Source: Paraburkholderia flagellata | GTDB taxonomy: Bacteria; Pseudomonadota; Gammaproteobacteria; Burkholderiales; Burkholderiaceae | DNA length: 64,000 bases | NCBI RefSeq assembly: GCF_021390645.1 | Contig: NZ_JAJEJT010000004.1 | Span: 1 to 64,000, forward strand | Direction of reading: 5' to 3' | Shown: positions 34,877-44,886 of the stretch, piece by piece | Position numbering within the stretch: position 1 is the stretch's first letter | Layout of the letters: the number at the start of each line of letters is the position of its first letter | Notes under the pieces: generated by a model | Seen by the model: the letters and a program-made list of their open reading frames with translations, nothing else | Database searches by the model: none | What the model was told of the DNA's origin: nothing | Translations under genes and position numbers: made by a program

Positions 34877-35853
34877 TTGAAGTTCTATCGAGCGGTGCCG
34901 CGAATCTCATTCAGGATCTCGGACGGCGTGGATACCTTGATAACGGGCTGAGTCGCGGCGGCGCGATGGACAGCCTCGCGCTGTCGGTCGCCAATGCGAT
35001 GGTCGGCAACGAACCTAGTGAAGCGGGTATTGAAATTAGTCTGTTTCCGTTTCGCTTCCGTCTTGTCGAAGATCTCGACTTCGCTGTCGCCGGCGCCGAC
35101 TGTCCGGTGCGCGTCGAAAACGAACTCGTTGCCCCCTGGTGGGGGCGCTCCGCCCGGGGAGGCCAGACGGTCGTCATCGAGCATCCCCGGCGCGGTGCGC
35201 GCGCCTACCTTGCGATCGGCGGAGGTATCGATGTCGAGCCCGTTATGGGTTCGCGCTCGACTGATCTCAAGGCAAGCTTCGGCGGCATGGAAGGACGCGG
35301 CCTCAAACGAGGCGATACGCTCAAACGCCGTCCGGGTCCCAGCGTGCCCCAACGACGCGCAAGTGGACTCGGCGTCGTGCCAAAAGACCTGCCGTCGTTC
35401 TGGCAAGAGCTATCAGCTGGGCAAGTGATTGTCCGCGTGCTCGAAGGCGCTGAATATCGGCTCTTCACAGCCAGCGCAAGAAAATCGTTCGAAGAATCAG
35501 ACTACGAAATTACCACGGACGCCAATCGGGTCGGCTACCGTCTGAGCGGTTCCACGCTTCCACTCGAAGCGCCAATCGAACTGCTCTCGCACGGCATCGT
35601 TCCGGGCACCGTTCAGGTTCCGCCTTCCGGTCAACCGATCGTTCAGCTTGCCGAAGCAAACACTTGCGGCGGTTATCCCAAGATCGCGACGGTGATCGAA
35701 GCTGATCTCTGGAAACTCGCGCAGGCACCGGTGGGGTGCCGCGTTCGCTTCCAGATTACCGATATCGATATTGCCGTCGCCGCACTGCGTGAGCAAGCAC
35801 AGGAACTCAGCCGCATCTGGTCTGCACTCGCGCTGACGGGACATCGCGGCTGA
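34873..35853 (+). CDS. pxpC: 5-oxoprolinase subunit C (PxpC/KipA, biotin-dependent carboxyltransferase family)
   Basis: 326 residues from GTG 34873 inside the preceding stop (GTGA). KipA/allophanate hydrolase subunit 2 motifs: IQDLGRRGYLDNGLSRGGAM at the N terminus, GIEISLFPFRFRL, AIGGGIDVEPVMGSRSTDL and GYRLSGSTLPLE, VQVPPSGQPIVQLAEAN, TCGGYPKIATVI. The same fold serves as the carboxyltransferase part of urea carboxylase, relevant because biotin carboxylase genes follow. Confidence 0.88.
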   Translation: MIEVLSSGAANLIQDLGRRGYLDNGLSRGGAMDSLALSVANAMVGNEPSEAGIEISLFPFRFRLVEDLDFAVAGADCPVRVENELVAPWWGRSARGGQTVVIEHPRRGARAYLAIGGGIDVEPVMGSRSTDLKASFGGMEGRGLKRGDTLKRRPGPSVPQRRASGLGVVPKDLPSFWQELSAGQVIVRVLEGAEYRLFTASARKSFEESDYEITTDANRVGYRLSGSTLPLEAPIELLSHGIVPGTVQVPPSGQPIVQLAEANTCGGYPKIATVIEADLWKLAQAPVGCRVRFQITDIDIAVAALREQAQELSRIWSALALTGHRG

Positions 35854-35892
35854 CGTGCCTTTTATCAAACAGATGCTGAGAGGATTCCGCAA

Positions 35893-36669
35893 ATGAACAC
35901 CACGATTAAACCAGTCGAAGTCGATCTCAATTCCGATATGGGGGAAGGCTTTGGTGCGTACAGGATGGGCGACGACGAGGCGATTCTGGATATCGTCACT
36001 TCGGCCAACGTAGCCTGCGGTCAACATGCCGGAGATCCCGAAATCATGGCGAGGACGTTTGCGCTCGCCAGGGAGCGCGGCGTCGCCGTCGGGGCGCATC
36101 CGGGCTTCCCCGACCTTTGGGGCTTCGGTCGCCGAATCATCCCATTTACGACCGGCGAGATCGAGCGTCTGATCGCTTATCAGATCGGCGCGGCGGAAGC
36201 GCTCGCGCGTTATGCTGGTCACCGCATCAGTTACGTCAAGGCGCACGGCGCACTCGGAAACCTCACCCAAACTGACGAGGACGTCGCGAAGGCCATCGCG
36301 CGCGCCATCATCGCGGTGAATCCAGAACTCATCTGCATGACTTTCGCAGGTGCGGTCATGGAAAAGGTCTGCCGGGAGACCGGCCTGCAAGTCCGAAGCG
36401 AAGTCTTTGCCGACCGCGCGTACGATGAAGAGGGTCATCTCGTGCCGCGCAAGGTGCCGGGTTCCGTACTGCACGATGCTGACGAGGCCGCAGCGCGCAT
36501 GCTGAGGATGGTCCGCGAGGGTGCAATCGAGACGATCTCCGGACGCATGCTGAAAGTCCCGATCGACACGATCTGCGTCCACAGCGATACGCCCGGAGCC
36601 ATCGAAATGGCGGCCAACGTGCGACGTACCCTGGAAGACGCAGGCATTGTGGTCAAGTCGTTCAGCTAA
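35893..36669 (+). CDS. pxpA: 5-oxoprolinase subunit A (PxpA, LamB/YcsF family)
   Basis: 258 residues; AGAGGA before ATG 35893. LamB/YcsF signature: VDLNSDMGEGFGAYRMGDDE, SANVACGQHAGDP, GVAVGAHPGFPDLWGFGRR, YVKAHGALGNL, EVFADRAYDEEGHLVPR. All expected Asp/His residues are present. Order B-C-A and the following acc genes form one operon. Confidence 0.92.
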   Translation: MNTTIKPVEVDLNSDMGEGFGAYRMGDDEAILDIVTSANVACGQHAGDPEIMARTFALARERGVAVGAHPGFPDLWGFGRRIIPFTTGEIERLIAYQIGAAEALARYAGHRISYVKAHGALGNLTQTDEDVAKAIARAIIAVNPELICMTFAGAVMEKVCRETGLQVRSEVFADRAYDEEGHLVPRKVPGSVLHDADEAAARMLRMVREGAIETISGRMLKVPIDTICVHSDTPGAIEMAANVRRTLEDAGIVVKSFS

Positions 36670-36679
36670 GGACGCGTCG

Positions 36680-37111
36680 ATGAATCAGGAACTCATTGAT
36701 GGACTCATCGCCCTGCTCGAGCGCTCATCGCTTTGCGAAATCGACTATTCGAACGGTAGCCAGCGAGTCTGGCTTGTCCGCGACCGAGTTTTGGCAGATA
36801 CGGGCCACACGCCGCGCCCCCAGAACAACGAGCCCGCGCCGCCACCGTGTCCGACTGCGCCGGCAGGGCATGTCGTGCGTTCTGCAATGACGGGGACCTT
36901 CTACCGGACGCCCGGCCCCGGGCAGCCCATATTCGCCTCGCCGGGCGACATCGTCGAGGAGGGCCACACACTCGGACTAGTGGAAGCGATGAAGCTTCTC
37001 AATCCCGTGGAGGCCGACAGGCGTGGACGCCTCACTGAGGTCCTCGTCGCGGACGGCGCCGCTGTCGCGCACAACACGCCTCTGTTCGTCATCGAACCCA
37101 TAGAAAGCTGA
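36680..37111 (+). CDS. accB: Biotin carboxyl carrier protein (AccB-like)
   Basis: 143 residues; AAGGA 7 nt before ATG 36680. The N-terminal helical part and a Pro-rich linker (EPAPPPCPTAPAG) lead to a biotinyl domain with VEAMKLLNP; Lys105 is the biotin site. Shorter than housekeeping AccB. It is 6 bp before accC and inside the pxp operon, so it probably serves a dedicated carboxylase rather than fatty-acid synthesis (inference). Confidence 0.88.
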   Translation: MNQELIDGLIALLERSSLCEIDYSNGSQRVWLVRDRVLADTGHTPRPQNNEPAPPPCPTAPAGHVVRSAMTGTFYRTPGPGQPIFASPGDIVEEGHTLGLVEAMKLLNPVEADRRGRLTEVLVADGAAVAHNTPLFVIEPIES

Positions 37112-37117
37112 GCTGAG

Positions 37118-38485
37118 ATGTTCAATACCGTACTGATTGCCAACCGCGGCGAGATTGCGCTGCGAATTTTGCGTGCGTGCCGTGCTCTCGACCTCAAGAC
37201 CGTCGCTGTCCATTCCGAGGCCGACGCCGACCTTAGACACGTACAGCTTGCCGACAAGGCACTATGCATCGGCCCCGCCGCATCCGCGCAAAGCTATCTG
37301 CAGAAAAGCGAACTGCTGATCGCGGCACGACTGACTGACGCGGACGCTATCCACCCCGGCTATGGGTTCCTTTCGGAAAACGCGGATTTCGCCGAAGCCG
37401 TCGAAGGCGCGGGGCTCACGTTCATCGGTCCGACTTCGGCGTCCATTCGCCTCATGGGCGACAAGGTCAGCGCCAAGCGAGCCATGCGTGAGGCAGGCGT
37501 ACCGTGTGTGCCTGGGGCGGACGGTCCATTGCCTACCGATGTTGAAACCGTTACTCGCATCGCCGCCGAAGTGGGTTACCCGCTCATCGTGAAAGCCGCC
37601 GGCGGTGGCGGCGGCCGAGGCATGCGGGTCGTGCGCGCGTCTTCGGACCTCATTTCCGCCGTTTCACTGACACGCGAGGAGGCGGCCGCTGCGTTCGGCA
37701 ACGCCACAGTCTATATCGAGCGCTTCCTGGAGCATCCGCGGCACGTGGAGATCCAGGTGCTCGCCGACATGCACGGCAACGCCATATGGCTCGGGGAACG
37801 TGACTGTTCCATGCAGCGGCGGCACCAGAAAGTGATCGAAGAGTCTCCCGCACCAGGCATCGATCGCGATGAGATCAGCCGCGTCGGTCAGCTGTGCGCT
37901 GAAGCCTGCTTGAGAATTGGCTATCGCGGCGCCGGAACGTTCGAGTTTCTCTACGAGAACGGCGAGTTTTACTTCATCGAAATGAATACGCGCGTGCAGG
38001 TCGAACACCCGGTAACCGAGATGGTAACCGGCATCGACATCGTGGCTGAGCAGATCCGTATAGCCATGGGTGCACCCCTCTCCGTCAAACAGTCTGACAT
38101 CGAGGTCACAGGACACGCGATCGAGTGCCGGATTACTGCGGAGCATCCCTGGAAATTCACGCCATCACCAGGAAAAGTCGAGACATGGATCGCACCGGGC
38201 GGCCCCGGCATCCGCGTAGAGTCTCATCTATACCCCGGCTACTCGATTCCGCCGAACTATGACTCGCTGATCGCAAAGCTCGTCGCTCACGGGAAAACGC
38301 GCGAACAAGCCATTGCACGCATGCGCGTGGCGCTAGACGAAACAGTCGTGGCGGGAATCGACAGTTCAATCCCGTTACATCGGACACTGATGCTCGAGCC
38401 TGGATTCACTGAGGGCGGTTTTGACATTCATCATCTCGAACGTCTGATCGAATCAAACGCATTTCAAGGTGACGCTCAACCATGA
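37118..38485 (+). CDS. accC: Biotin carboxylase (AccC-like)
   Basis: 455 residues. Full ATP-grasp biotin carboxylase: [34 protein letters not shown], the glycine loop [49 protein letters not shown] (catalytic Glu/Arg), and [12 protein letters not shown] in the C-terminal domain. It overlaps the next gene by ATGA. Confidence 0.93.
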   Translation: MFNTVLIANRGEIALRILRACRALDLKTVAVHSEADADLRHVQLADKALCIGPAASAQSYLQKSELLIAARLTDADAIHPGYGFLSENADFAEAVEGAGLTFIGPTSASIRLMGDKVSAKRAMREAGVPCVPGADGPLPTDVETVTRIAAEVGYPLIVKAAGGGGGRGMRVVRASSDLISAVSLTREEAAAAFGNATVYIERFLEHPRHVEIQVLADMHGNAIWLGERDCSMQRRHQKVIEESPAPGIDRDEISRVGQLCAEACLRIGYRGAGTFEFLYENGEFYFIEMNTRVQVEHPVTEMVTGIDIVAEQIRIAMGAPLSVKQSDIEVTGHAIECRITAEHPWKFTPSPGKVETWIAPGGPGIRVESHLYPGYSIPPNYDSLIAKLVAHGKTREQAIARMRVALDETVVAGIDSSIPLHRTLMLEPGFTEGGFDIHHLERLIESNAFQGDAQP

Positions 38486-38901
38486 ATATCCACGATATCG
38501 AACGCCTCGTCGCGACGATAGAGTCGTCTGGCCTCACTCGATGCCTCGTCAGGGACGGCGATGAGACGTTGACACTCGTATGCTCCACACGGTCGGAAAC
38601 CGACAATGCAAACAGGTCATGGCGCGCGAGCACCACGCGATCTCCCGAGGAAATGTCGGCCAGTGTTCGTGCGCCATGCTCCGGCTTTATTCGCTACGCA
38701 CATCCGCTACAACTGGAGGCGGTCGAACCCGACGGCGCCTTCGCTGCCGAAGGCCAGAGCCTGGCATATGTCCAGGTCGAATCAGTGTTTTTCCCCGTCG
38801 TAGCGCCCAAGGCCGGACGGGTTGGCGCCTTGCTCGCCCCCGAGGGCGCCTTGGTCGGTTACGGGGATCAGTTGATGGAAATCTCCTGCACCGTCGAATG
38901 A
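38482..38901 (+). CDS. Biotinyl/lipoyl-domain protein lacking the acceptor lysine
   Basis: 139 residues, starting within the accC stop (ATGA). N-terminal layout parallels the AccB-like protein ([20 protein letters not shown], a linker, then a barrel). [15 protein letters not shown] and [20 protein letters not shown] match the two halves of a biotinyl domain. Where the carrier has VEAMK, this protein has VESVF (about 99-103), so it cannot be biotinylated at the usual site. It may be a structural or regulatory partner. Confidence 0.75.
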   Translation: MNIHDIERLVATIESSGLTRCLVRDGDETLTLVCSTRSETDNANRSWRASTTRSPEEMSASVRAPCSGFIRYAHPLQLEAVEPDGAFAAEGQSLAYVQVESVFFPVVAPKAGRVGALLAPEGALVGYGDQLMEISCTVE

Positions 38902-38922
38902 GGCGGCCACAAAGGAAAAGAC

Positions 38923-39711
38923 ATGACACCTTTGGCATTCCGCAGAAACGTGCGGGAAGGAAAATTTTCAGGTCCTACGGCGGGACAGTGCGACGTATTT
39001 GTACAAGCGAACCTCGCCATCATTCCCGAAGCGCATGCAATTGCGTTTCGGCACTTCTGCGAGCAAAACGCGAAGGCATGTCCGCTACTTGCGGTCGGCA
39101 ATCCAGGCGAATGGACGCTCCCCACGTTGGGCGAGGACATCGACATCCGCCAGGATCTCACCGGCTACTGGATCTATCGAAACGGCGAAAAGGCAGCAGT
39201 CGCGCATCAACTGCAAGATCTCTGGAGAGACGACCTGGTCGTGTTCGCACTGGGCTGCTCGTTCTCTTTCGAATATCTTCTGTTGCGAGAAGGGCTGCCT
39301 GTGCGACACGTCGAGCTCGGCGGCAGCGCACCCGTTTATGTTACGAACCTGCCTAACCTGCCTGCAGGTCCGTTCGCGGGTAATCTCGCCGTGTCAATGC
39401 GCCCATTCAAGCCGGCCGATGCGATTCGCGCGATCGAGCTCACGAGCCGATATCCGCAGGTTCACGGCGCGCCTGTGCACTTCGGCGACCCGACGGCCAT
39501 TGGGATCGGCGACCTTGGCAAGCCTGACTTTCCGGGAATCGCCGACGTACATCCTGGCGAGGTTCCTCTTTTCTGGGCCTGCGGATTGACGCCGCAGGTG
39601 GCATTGTTCGATGCAAAGCTGGACTTCGCAATTGGACACGCGCCAGGCCATATGCTTGTTACGGACCTGCGGCTGGACCAGCTTGATCCGTCGAAAGTGC
39701 CGCCCGTGTAG
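38923..39711 (+). CDS. DUF1445 putative hydro-lyase / D-glutamate cyclase-type protein
   Basis: 262 residues; AAAGGA before the ATG. The family is evident from QANLAIIPEAHAIAFRHFCE, PLLAVGNPGEW, VVFALGCSFSFEYLLLREGL, VYVTNLPNLPAGPFAGNLAV, and a late FWACGLTPQVAL with IGHAPGHMLVTDL. A mitochondrial homologue converts D-glutamate to 5-oxo-D-proline. In this operon that chemistry would feed or drain 5-oxoproline. Last gene of the operon. Confidence 0.87.
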   Translation: MTPLAFRRNVREGKFSGPTAGQCDVFVQANLAIIPEAHAIAFRHFCEQNAKACPLLAVGNPGEWTLPTLGEDIDIRQDLTGYWIYRNGEKAAVAHQLQDLWRDDLVVFALGCSFSFEYLLLREGLPVRHVELGGSAPVYVTNLPNLPAGPFAGNLAVSMRPFKPADAIRAIELTSRYPQVHGAPVHFGDPTAIGIGDLGKPDFPGIADVHPGEVPLFWACGLTPQVALFDAKLDFAIGHAPGHMLVTDLRLDQLDPSKVPPV

Positions 39712-40178
39712 ACCGCCTTGCCTGCTAACCCGGCGAGCCGCGCTCGCTGATCGTTTCGCGACTACGTCCCGCCGTGAGTCCATCCAACCTCGCCTATCGC
39801 ATTTGCTGCGGCGCCTTGCATCAGGTCAGGGGCGCACGCGTGCCATCCGGCCACGCTGCGATGGTGTTGTCACTATCACTACCGTCCATGCCAAGACGCG
39901 GATGGGCGCGCCATAGGAGATACCGATGGCGGCCAGAGAAAACTCGTCGTATCGCTCACGAAGCGGCGGTGCGAGAATTACTCAACGTCTCCGTAGCAGG
40001 ACCATGAGCATGAGGTCTCGACGAAAAGATTATCGGCAGTTCGCGGCAAGTTTGCTTCTTGGATTCGCACTCGGTGTTGGCGTATCGGTGAAGGGACAGT
40101 CTCTGGCTGGACACGATACGCCCCCATCAATTGGCGCCGCGAAAAAAGGCATCACTCGCCCCACAGCACCCGACAGCC
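39712..40178. other. Region with a possible truncated exported-protein stub
   Basis: The only notable frame starts at ATG 40004 or 40010: MRSRRKDYRQFAASLLLGFA, then LGVGVSVKGQSLAG, a Tat/Sec-like signal peptide. It is followed by about 45 residues that overlap the start of the next gene, to a stop at 40237. The mature protein seems lost, so it is probably the remnant of a secreted-protein gene. Confidence 0.35.
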
Positions 40179-40835
40179 ATGAACGACACAACTTCGACTC
40201 CCACATTGACGTTTCAGGGATCCGCTGGCCGGATTGAAGCGGTGGTCGACAAGCCGGCAAATTTGTCGCCCAGTGGGATTGCGATCATCACCCATCCCCA
40301 TCCGCTGCAGGGAGGGACGGCGCATCACAAGGTCCCGCACGCTCTCGCTCGTTCCTTCCAGCGCCTCGGCTGGCTGGCAGTACGTCCAAACTTTCGAGGC
40401 GTAGGCGGTACCGACGGCGTGCATGACAGCGGATTCGGGGAAACCGAGGATATCCTGCAGATCGTTGAAACGCTACGCCAGGAATATCCTGATACGCGAC
40501 TTGCCCTCGCCGGCTTTTCGTTTGGAGCCTTTGTGCAAGCGCGAGTCGCGAACAAGTTGTCAGCGGAAGGTGCAACGCCCGCGTACACGATCCTGGCGGG
40601 AACCCCCTCCGGCACCATACAAGGAGAGCGCTGCTATGAGACGCCAGCGGTTCCCAGGGACACTCTCGTTATACATGGTGGAGCCGACCCCGTCGCCCCA
40701 CTCGCAAACTTGATGCAGTGGGCGCAACCTCAGCACCTCCCTATTGTCGTCCTTCCGGGAGCGAACCACTTTTTGACCGGTTACCTGGACATCTTTGTTT
40801 CCATTGTCGAACGACACATAGCGCCGACACGATAG
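40179..40835 (+). CDS. Alpha/beta hydrolase (short CocE/YfhR-like form)
   Basis: 218 residues from ATG 40179. Motifs: IITHPHPLQGGTAHHKVPHA (oxyanion region), VRPNFRGVGGTDG, nucleophile AGFSFGAF, acid site VIHGGADPV and late PGANHFLTGYL. Single-domain hydrolases of this type are widespread with unknown substrates. Followed after 36 bp by a FUSC gene. Confidence 0.85.
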   Translation: MNDTTSTPTLTFQGSAGRIEAVVDKPANLSPSGIAIITHPHPLQGGTAHHKVPHALARSFQRLGWLAVRPNFRGVGGTDGVHDSGFGETEDILQIVETLRQEYPDTRLALAGFSFGAFVQARVANKLSAEGATPAYTILAGTPSGTIQGERCYETPAVPRDTLVIHGGADPVAPLANLMQWAQPQHLPIVVLPGANHFLTGYLDIFVSIVERHIAPTR

Positions 40836-40871
40836 TCCGGCATATGGGAGGCGTCTCGAAACCACTACCCG

Positions 40872-41990
40872 ATGAAAAGCACCCTAACGCCGCTCACCAC
40901 CCTGCTCCAAGACGTAGTGAGGGACCTGCACGACCTCACGGTATTCAACCCGCGTACGGTAGATGAACTTGAAGCCGCGCTCGCTGTCATCGTTACGGTT
41001 CTGTGTGCTCACCTCCTCGGTGAACGCAATATCGGTTGGGCGGCATTCAGCGCTTATATGGTCATGCGCGCACATGCGTCGTCGACTGTCCGTAGGGGTG
41101 TCCTTCGCGTCGCAGGAACCATTGTGGGCGCCGCACTCGCTTGCGCAATCCCGTCGCAGTCAGCATCATCGCCCGTTTGCATAGCCATTGCACTACTCGC
41201 AGTAAGCACGTTCACCCTTTATCTCGCGCTGACTGAGCAGAACGGCTACGCCTGGCTGTTCGCGGGGATCACCTTTTGCATGGTCCTGACCGCGGCACTT
41301 GAGGACAAAACAACCAATCTGACGCTCTTCGCAATGAATCGCGTTGTCGAAGTGCTAACCGGGACTGTCTGTTGTATCGTGATCAGCTCCCTGTCGACGA
41401 CATTCATTCGACGTACTCTGTCCGGAGCATACTGGACCCCGCCATTGCAGGAGGTCGCTGCGTCAGCGCGCAGATGGCACTTCGGTGCATTCCTTCATGC
41501 CCTGAAAGGTGGGATTGCTCTTGCCTTAATTCCGCTCATATCACACCTGATTCAAGTTCCATCGCCAGTTCAAGCCGGAACCACGGTGCTTGCCGTCACG
41601 ATGGTCCCAATGAGTCAGTTGGCGTCAGCCGGTGGTCCAACGCGATCTCGAATGATGCACCGCTTTATTGGATGCCTAAGCGGGGGAAGTATTGCCACCA
41701 TCGCACTGTTGCTCTGCCACAGCTCGGTCCTGGCACTGGCACTCGTACTTGTTGGTGGGGTGATTGTTGGACGCCATATCGAAAACTCCACGACCGGGGC
41801 CAACTACATCGGCACCCAGTTCGCGCTCGCGTTTCTTGTCGTTCTGGTACCGGATCACTATCTGACAATCGACGTTGGCCCTGGCGTGGAACGATTTCTT
41901 GGCGTCCTATGCGGAATTTCGATCCTTTATCCGGTGCTAGTACTCGGGAGGCCTCTACACAGCCTGTCGAACGCTCAGTTCTTCAGATAG
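40872..41990 (+). CDS. FUSC-family membrane protein
   Basis: 372 residues with two sets of membrane helices ([56 protein letters not shown]). It resembles the membrane half of aromatic-acid efflux/fusaric acid resistance proteins; the long cytoplasmic domain of AaeB is absent. No strong Shine-Dalgarno. Its 3' end overlaps the convergent MFS gene by 16 bp. Confidence 0.8.
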   Translation: MKSTLTPLTTLLQDVVRDLHDLTVFNPRTVDELEAALAVIVTVLCAHLLGERNIGWAAFSAYMVMRAHASSTVRRGVLRVAGTIVGAALACAIPSQSASSPVCIAIALLAVSTFTLYLALTEQNGYAWLFAGITFCMVLTAALEDKTTNLTLFAMNRVVEVLTGTVCCIVISSLSTTFIRRTLSGAYWTPPLQEVAASARRWHFGAFLHALKGGIALALIPLISHLIQVPSPVQAGTTVLAVTMVPMSQLASAGGPTRSRMMHRFIGCLSGGSIATIALLLCHSSVLALALVLVGGVIVGRHIENSTTGANYIGTQFALAFLVVLVPDHYLTIDVGPGVERFLGVLCGISILYPVLVLGRPLHSLSNAQFFR

Positions 41991-43279
41991 CCGTTCGTCG
42001 ACGGGTCTCGCATCATGAAGGAGACGACAGCCACAAGCGCGCACATTCCAGTAACGTACCAGGAGAAGGCTGCCTCAACCCCTCCAGCCTTGAGCGCCAA
42101 CGCGGTGTACTCCGCGGAACCACCGAATATGGCGTTGGCAAGCGCATACGGCAAACCAACTCCCAGCGCCCGTACTTCGGGTGGGAACAATTCAGCCTTG
42201 ATCAAGCCGCTAATGGACGTATACAGACTCAGGACCGCCAGAGCCGCAAGAATCAGCGCAAATGCCACGTATGGGCTGGCAACGTGTTTCAATGAGTCGA
42301 GCAGCGGGACTGTACCTATTGTCGAGAGCACGCCAAACAGAATCATTGAGCGCCTTCTTCCGATGCGATCAGAAAGAGCACCGAACACCGGTTGCATTAG
42401 CATATAAGCGATCAACGCCGCAGTCATGACTCCACTGGCAGTCTTTGCGGACATCCCTGCAGTGTTGACTAGATACTTCTGCATGTATGTCGTGAAAGTA
42501 TAGAAAGCCAGCGAACCACCAGCAGTGAACCCAATGACCGTGAGAACAGCACGCTTGTGCTCGAGAAGACCGGCAATCGTTCCTGCTCGCGCATCGTGAC
42601 GTGCGCGCGCTGTGGCTGTTTCATCGAGCGAACGACGCAAATAAACCGCGACCAACGCCCCGATTGCGCCTAGCACGAATGGTACTCTCCATCCCCACGA
42701 CACCAGGTCCTCGTGGGGCAATGCTTGCTGAAGCACCACGACCACTACTAGCGCCAGAATCTGGCCGGCGATCAACGTGACGTACTGAAACGAAGAAAAG
42801 AATCCGCGCCGGCCGGCCTGGGCGATTTCGCTCATGTACGTCGCACTCGTACCGTACTCCCCCCCCACCGAGAGTCCCTGCACGCAACGCACGACCAGAA
42901 GCAACGCGGGCGCGAGCGCGCCTATCTGGCCGTAGGTTGGAAGAATCGCTATCGCCAGCGAGCCTCCGCACATCATGAATACCGATACCAGCATCGCTTT
43001 TCGGCGGCCGTGGCGGTCAGCCAGCCGACCAAAAAACCAGCCTCCAACTGGCCGCATCAGGAAACCCGTCGCAAAGACACCGGCCGTGTTCAGAAGCTCG
43101 GTCGTTCTATTCCCTGACGGGAAGAAGGCGTGCGCAAAGTAAAGCGAGAAAAACGAGTAGATGAAGAAGTCGTACCACTCGACCATGTTACCTGCAGATG
43201 CGCCAATGATCGCGCGGATTCTACGGCGTGTATCTGCTGCAGTCGGCACCACATCCGATGCCAAAGCGTGGACTTTCAT
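41975..43279 (-). CDS. MFS transporter, MHS family (alpha-ketoglutarate/shikimate permease type)
   Basis: 434 residues from ATG 43279 (AGGAG 6 nt upstream); an ATG 15 nt earlier is less likely. MHS markers: [73 protein letters not shown]. Last gene of the minus-strand operon with the TPP decarboxylase and aldehyde dehydrogenase, so it probably imports their acid substrate. Confidence 0.88.
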   Translation of the reverse strand: MKVHALASDVVPTAADTRRRIRAIIGASAGNMVEWYDFFIYSFFSLYFAHAFFPSGNRTTELLNTAGVFATGFLMRPVGGWFFGRLADRHGRRKAMLVSVFMMCGGSLAIAILPTYGQIGALAPALLLVVRCVQGLSVGGEYGTSATYMSEIAQAGRRGFFSSFQYVTLIAGQILALVVVVVLQQALPHEDLVSWGWRVPFVLGAIGALVAVYLRRSLDETATARARHDARAGTIAGLLEHKRAVLTVIGFTAGGSLAFYTFTTYMQKYLVNTAGMSAKTASGVMTAALIAYMLMQPVFGALSDRIGRRRSMILFGVLSTIGTVPLLDSLKHVASPYVAFALILAALAVLSLYTSISGLIKAELFPPEVRALGVGLPYALANAIFGGSAEYTALALKAGGVEAAFSWYVTGMCALVAVVSFMMRDPSTNGYLKN

Positions 43280-43387
43280 ATTGTCTCCTGCCATCAGGAC
43301 TTCGTCGGTGGTCTGGTGCCACCTTGAATGTGTCCGATATGGATTGATTCGCGGGCGTAAATAGCTGCGCCCGCGCTACTCAGTTCT

Positions 43388-44866
43388 TTATCGAAGTACG
43401 AATGGATTCCCGGTTGGAGCTCCAGTGTTGATCCACACGCTCTTGGTCTGAAGGTACTCGGTGATGGCGTCGATGCCATTCTCGCGCCCCAGCCCCGAGT
43501 CCTTGTAGCCGCCGAATGGCGAGAGATAGCTGACTGCGCGGTACGTATTGACCCATACGGTTCCAGACTCAATACGCTCGGACATGCGGAAGGCGCGACC
43601 AATGTCGGAGGTCCATACGCCGGCGCCCAAGCCGAAGCGCACATCGTTTGCGATTGCGACAGCCTCATCCTCGGTCTGGAAACGAATAACCGACAGAACA
43701 GGACCAAAGACCTCCTCCTGTGCAATCCTCATGTCGTTTCTCACACCCGTGAAGATTGTCGGCTCGACGAACCAACCTGAGCCGCACTCAGCCCGAGTCG
43801 CCGCGCCGCCGCCGAGAGCAAGACTTGCTCCCTCAGCCTGCGCGACGCCGATGTAGCTCAATACTTTCTCGTATTGCGGAGGCGTAGTGATCGGTCCAAC
43901 CTGAGTATCAGCATGCATCGGGTCACCCATACGTGCGGTCTTCGCAAGGGCGACGACACGCTGGACCACTTCATCGTGGACCCCCGCCTGAACTAGCAGG
44001 CGCGAACCCGCGATGCAAGTCTGACCTGTCGCAGCAAAGATGCCGGACACGGCACCGTTCACTGCATCATCGAGATTGGCGTCATCGAATATGATGTTCG
44101 GAGACTTACCGCCGAGCTCGAGACCGACATGCTTGAAATCTCGGGCTGCTTGCTCGTTAATCTTGCGCCCAGTCGAATCCGCACCAGTGAAGGTGATCTT
44201 GCGAACAAGAGGATGCGTTACCAACGCGCTTCCGACTTCATTGCCAAAGCCGGTCACCACGTTGACGACCCCAGGGGGGAAGCCTGCGGCAGACAACAGT
44301 TCGACGAACTCCAGGGTCGAGGCCGACGTGAATTCCGATGGCTTGATGACAACGGTACAACCGGCAGCGAGCGCGGGAGCAAGCTTCCACGTCAACAGCA
44401 TCAGCGGAGAATTCCACGGCGTGATGACCGCTACGACTCCCAGCGGCTCACGCCGCGTGAAGTTGAAATACCCCTTCTTGTCGAGCGGTATGACGGCGCC
44501 CTGTACCTTATCCGCCAGTCCGCCGTAGTACCGATACCACTGGGGAAGATACTGTAGCTGCGCATGCATCTCCGCGAACAGCTTGCCATTGTCGCGCACT
44601 TCAATTTCCGCGAGCCGGGAGGCGTTTTCTGCAATCAGGTCAGCGAGGCGGCAAAGCAGTTGCCCCCGAGCGCTAGGCGTCAAATCCTTCCAGGGCCCAG
44701 AGCGAAAAGCGCGATGTGCAACTTGCACGGCCCGGTCCACATCCGATTCGTTACCGCGTGCAATCTCAGCCCATGGCTTGCCAGTGAACGGATTGTCACT
44801 GTGAAACCATTGACCGCTTGCGGAATCGCATTGCGTGCCATCGATATAGAGTGAATAGCGCTGCAT
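43388..44866 (-). CDS. NAD(P)+-dependent aldehyde dehydrogenase
   Basis: 492 residues; AGGTGAG before the ATG. Rossmann part VVAVITPWNSPLMLLTWKLA and FTGADSTG; general base Glu in LELGGKSPN; catalytic Cys in GQTCIAGSR; late EEVFGPVLSVI and FGGYKDSGLGRENG. Close to the betaine/semialdehyde dehydrogenase group. The decarboxylase genes immediately upstream suggest it oxidises the aldehyde they release. Confidence 0.9.
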   Translation of the reverse strand: MQRYSLYIDGTQCDSASGQWFHSDNPFTGKPWAEIARGNESDVDRAVQVAHRAFRSGPWKDLTPSARGQLLCRLADLIAENASRLAEIEVRDNGKLFAEMHAQLQYLPQWYRYYGGLADKVQGAVIPLDKKGYFNFTRREPLGVVAVITPWNSPLMLLTWKLAPALAAGCTVVIKPSEFTSASTLEFVELLSAAGFPPGVVNVVTGFGNEVGSALVTHPLVRKITFTGADSTGRKINEQAARDFKHVGLELGGKSPNIIFDDANLDDAVNGAVSGIFAATGQTCIAGSRLLVQAGVHDEVVQRVVALAKTARMGDPMHADTQVGPITTPPQYEKVLSYIGVAQAEGASLALGGGAATRAECGSGWFVEPTIFTGVRNDMRIAQEEVFGPVLSVIRFQTEDEAVAIANDVRFGLGAGVWTSDIGRAFRMSERIESGTVWVNTYRAVSYLSPFGGYKDSGLGRENGIDAITEYLQTKSVWINTGAPTGNPFVLR

Positions 44867-44886
44867 CTCAGTCTCACCTGCAACGA

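Noticed and set aside
35497..36582. 361-codon minus-strand frame
   Set aside because: Antisense to pxpC and pxpA, no ribosome binding site or domain.
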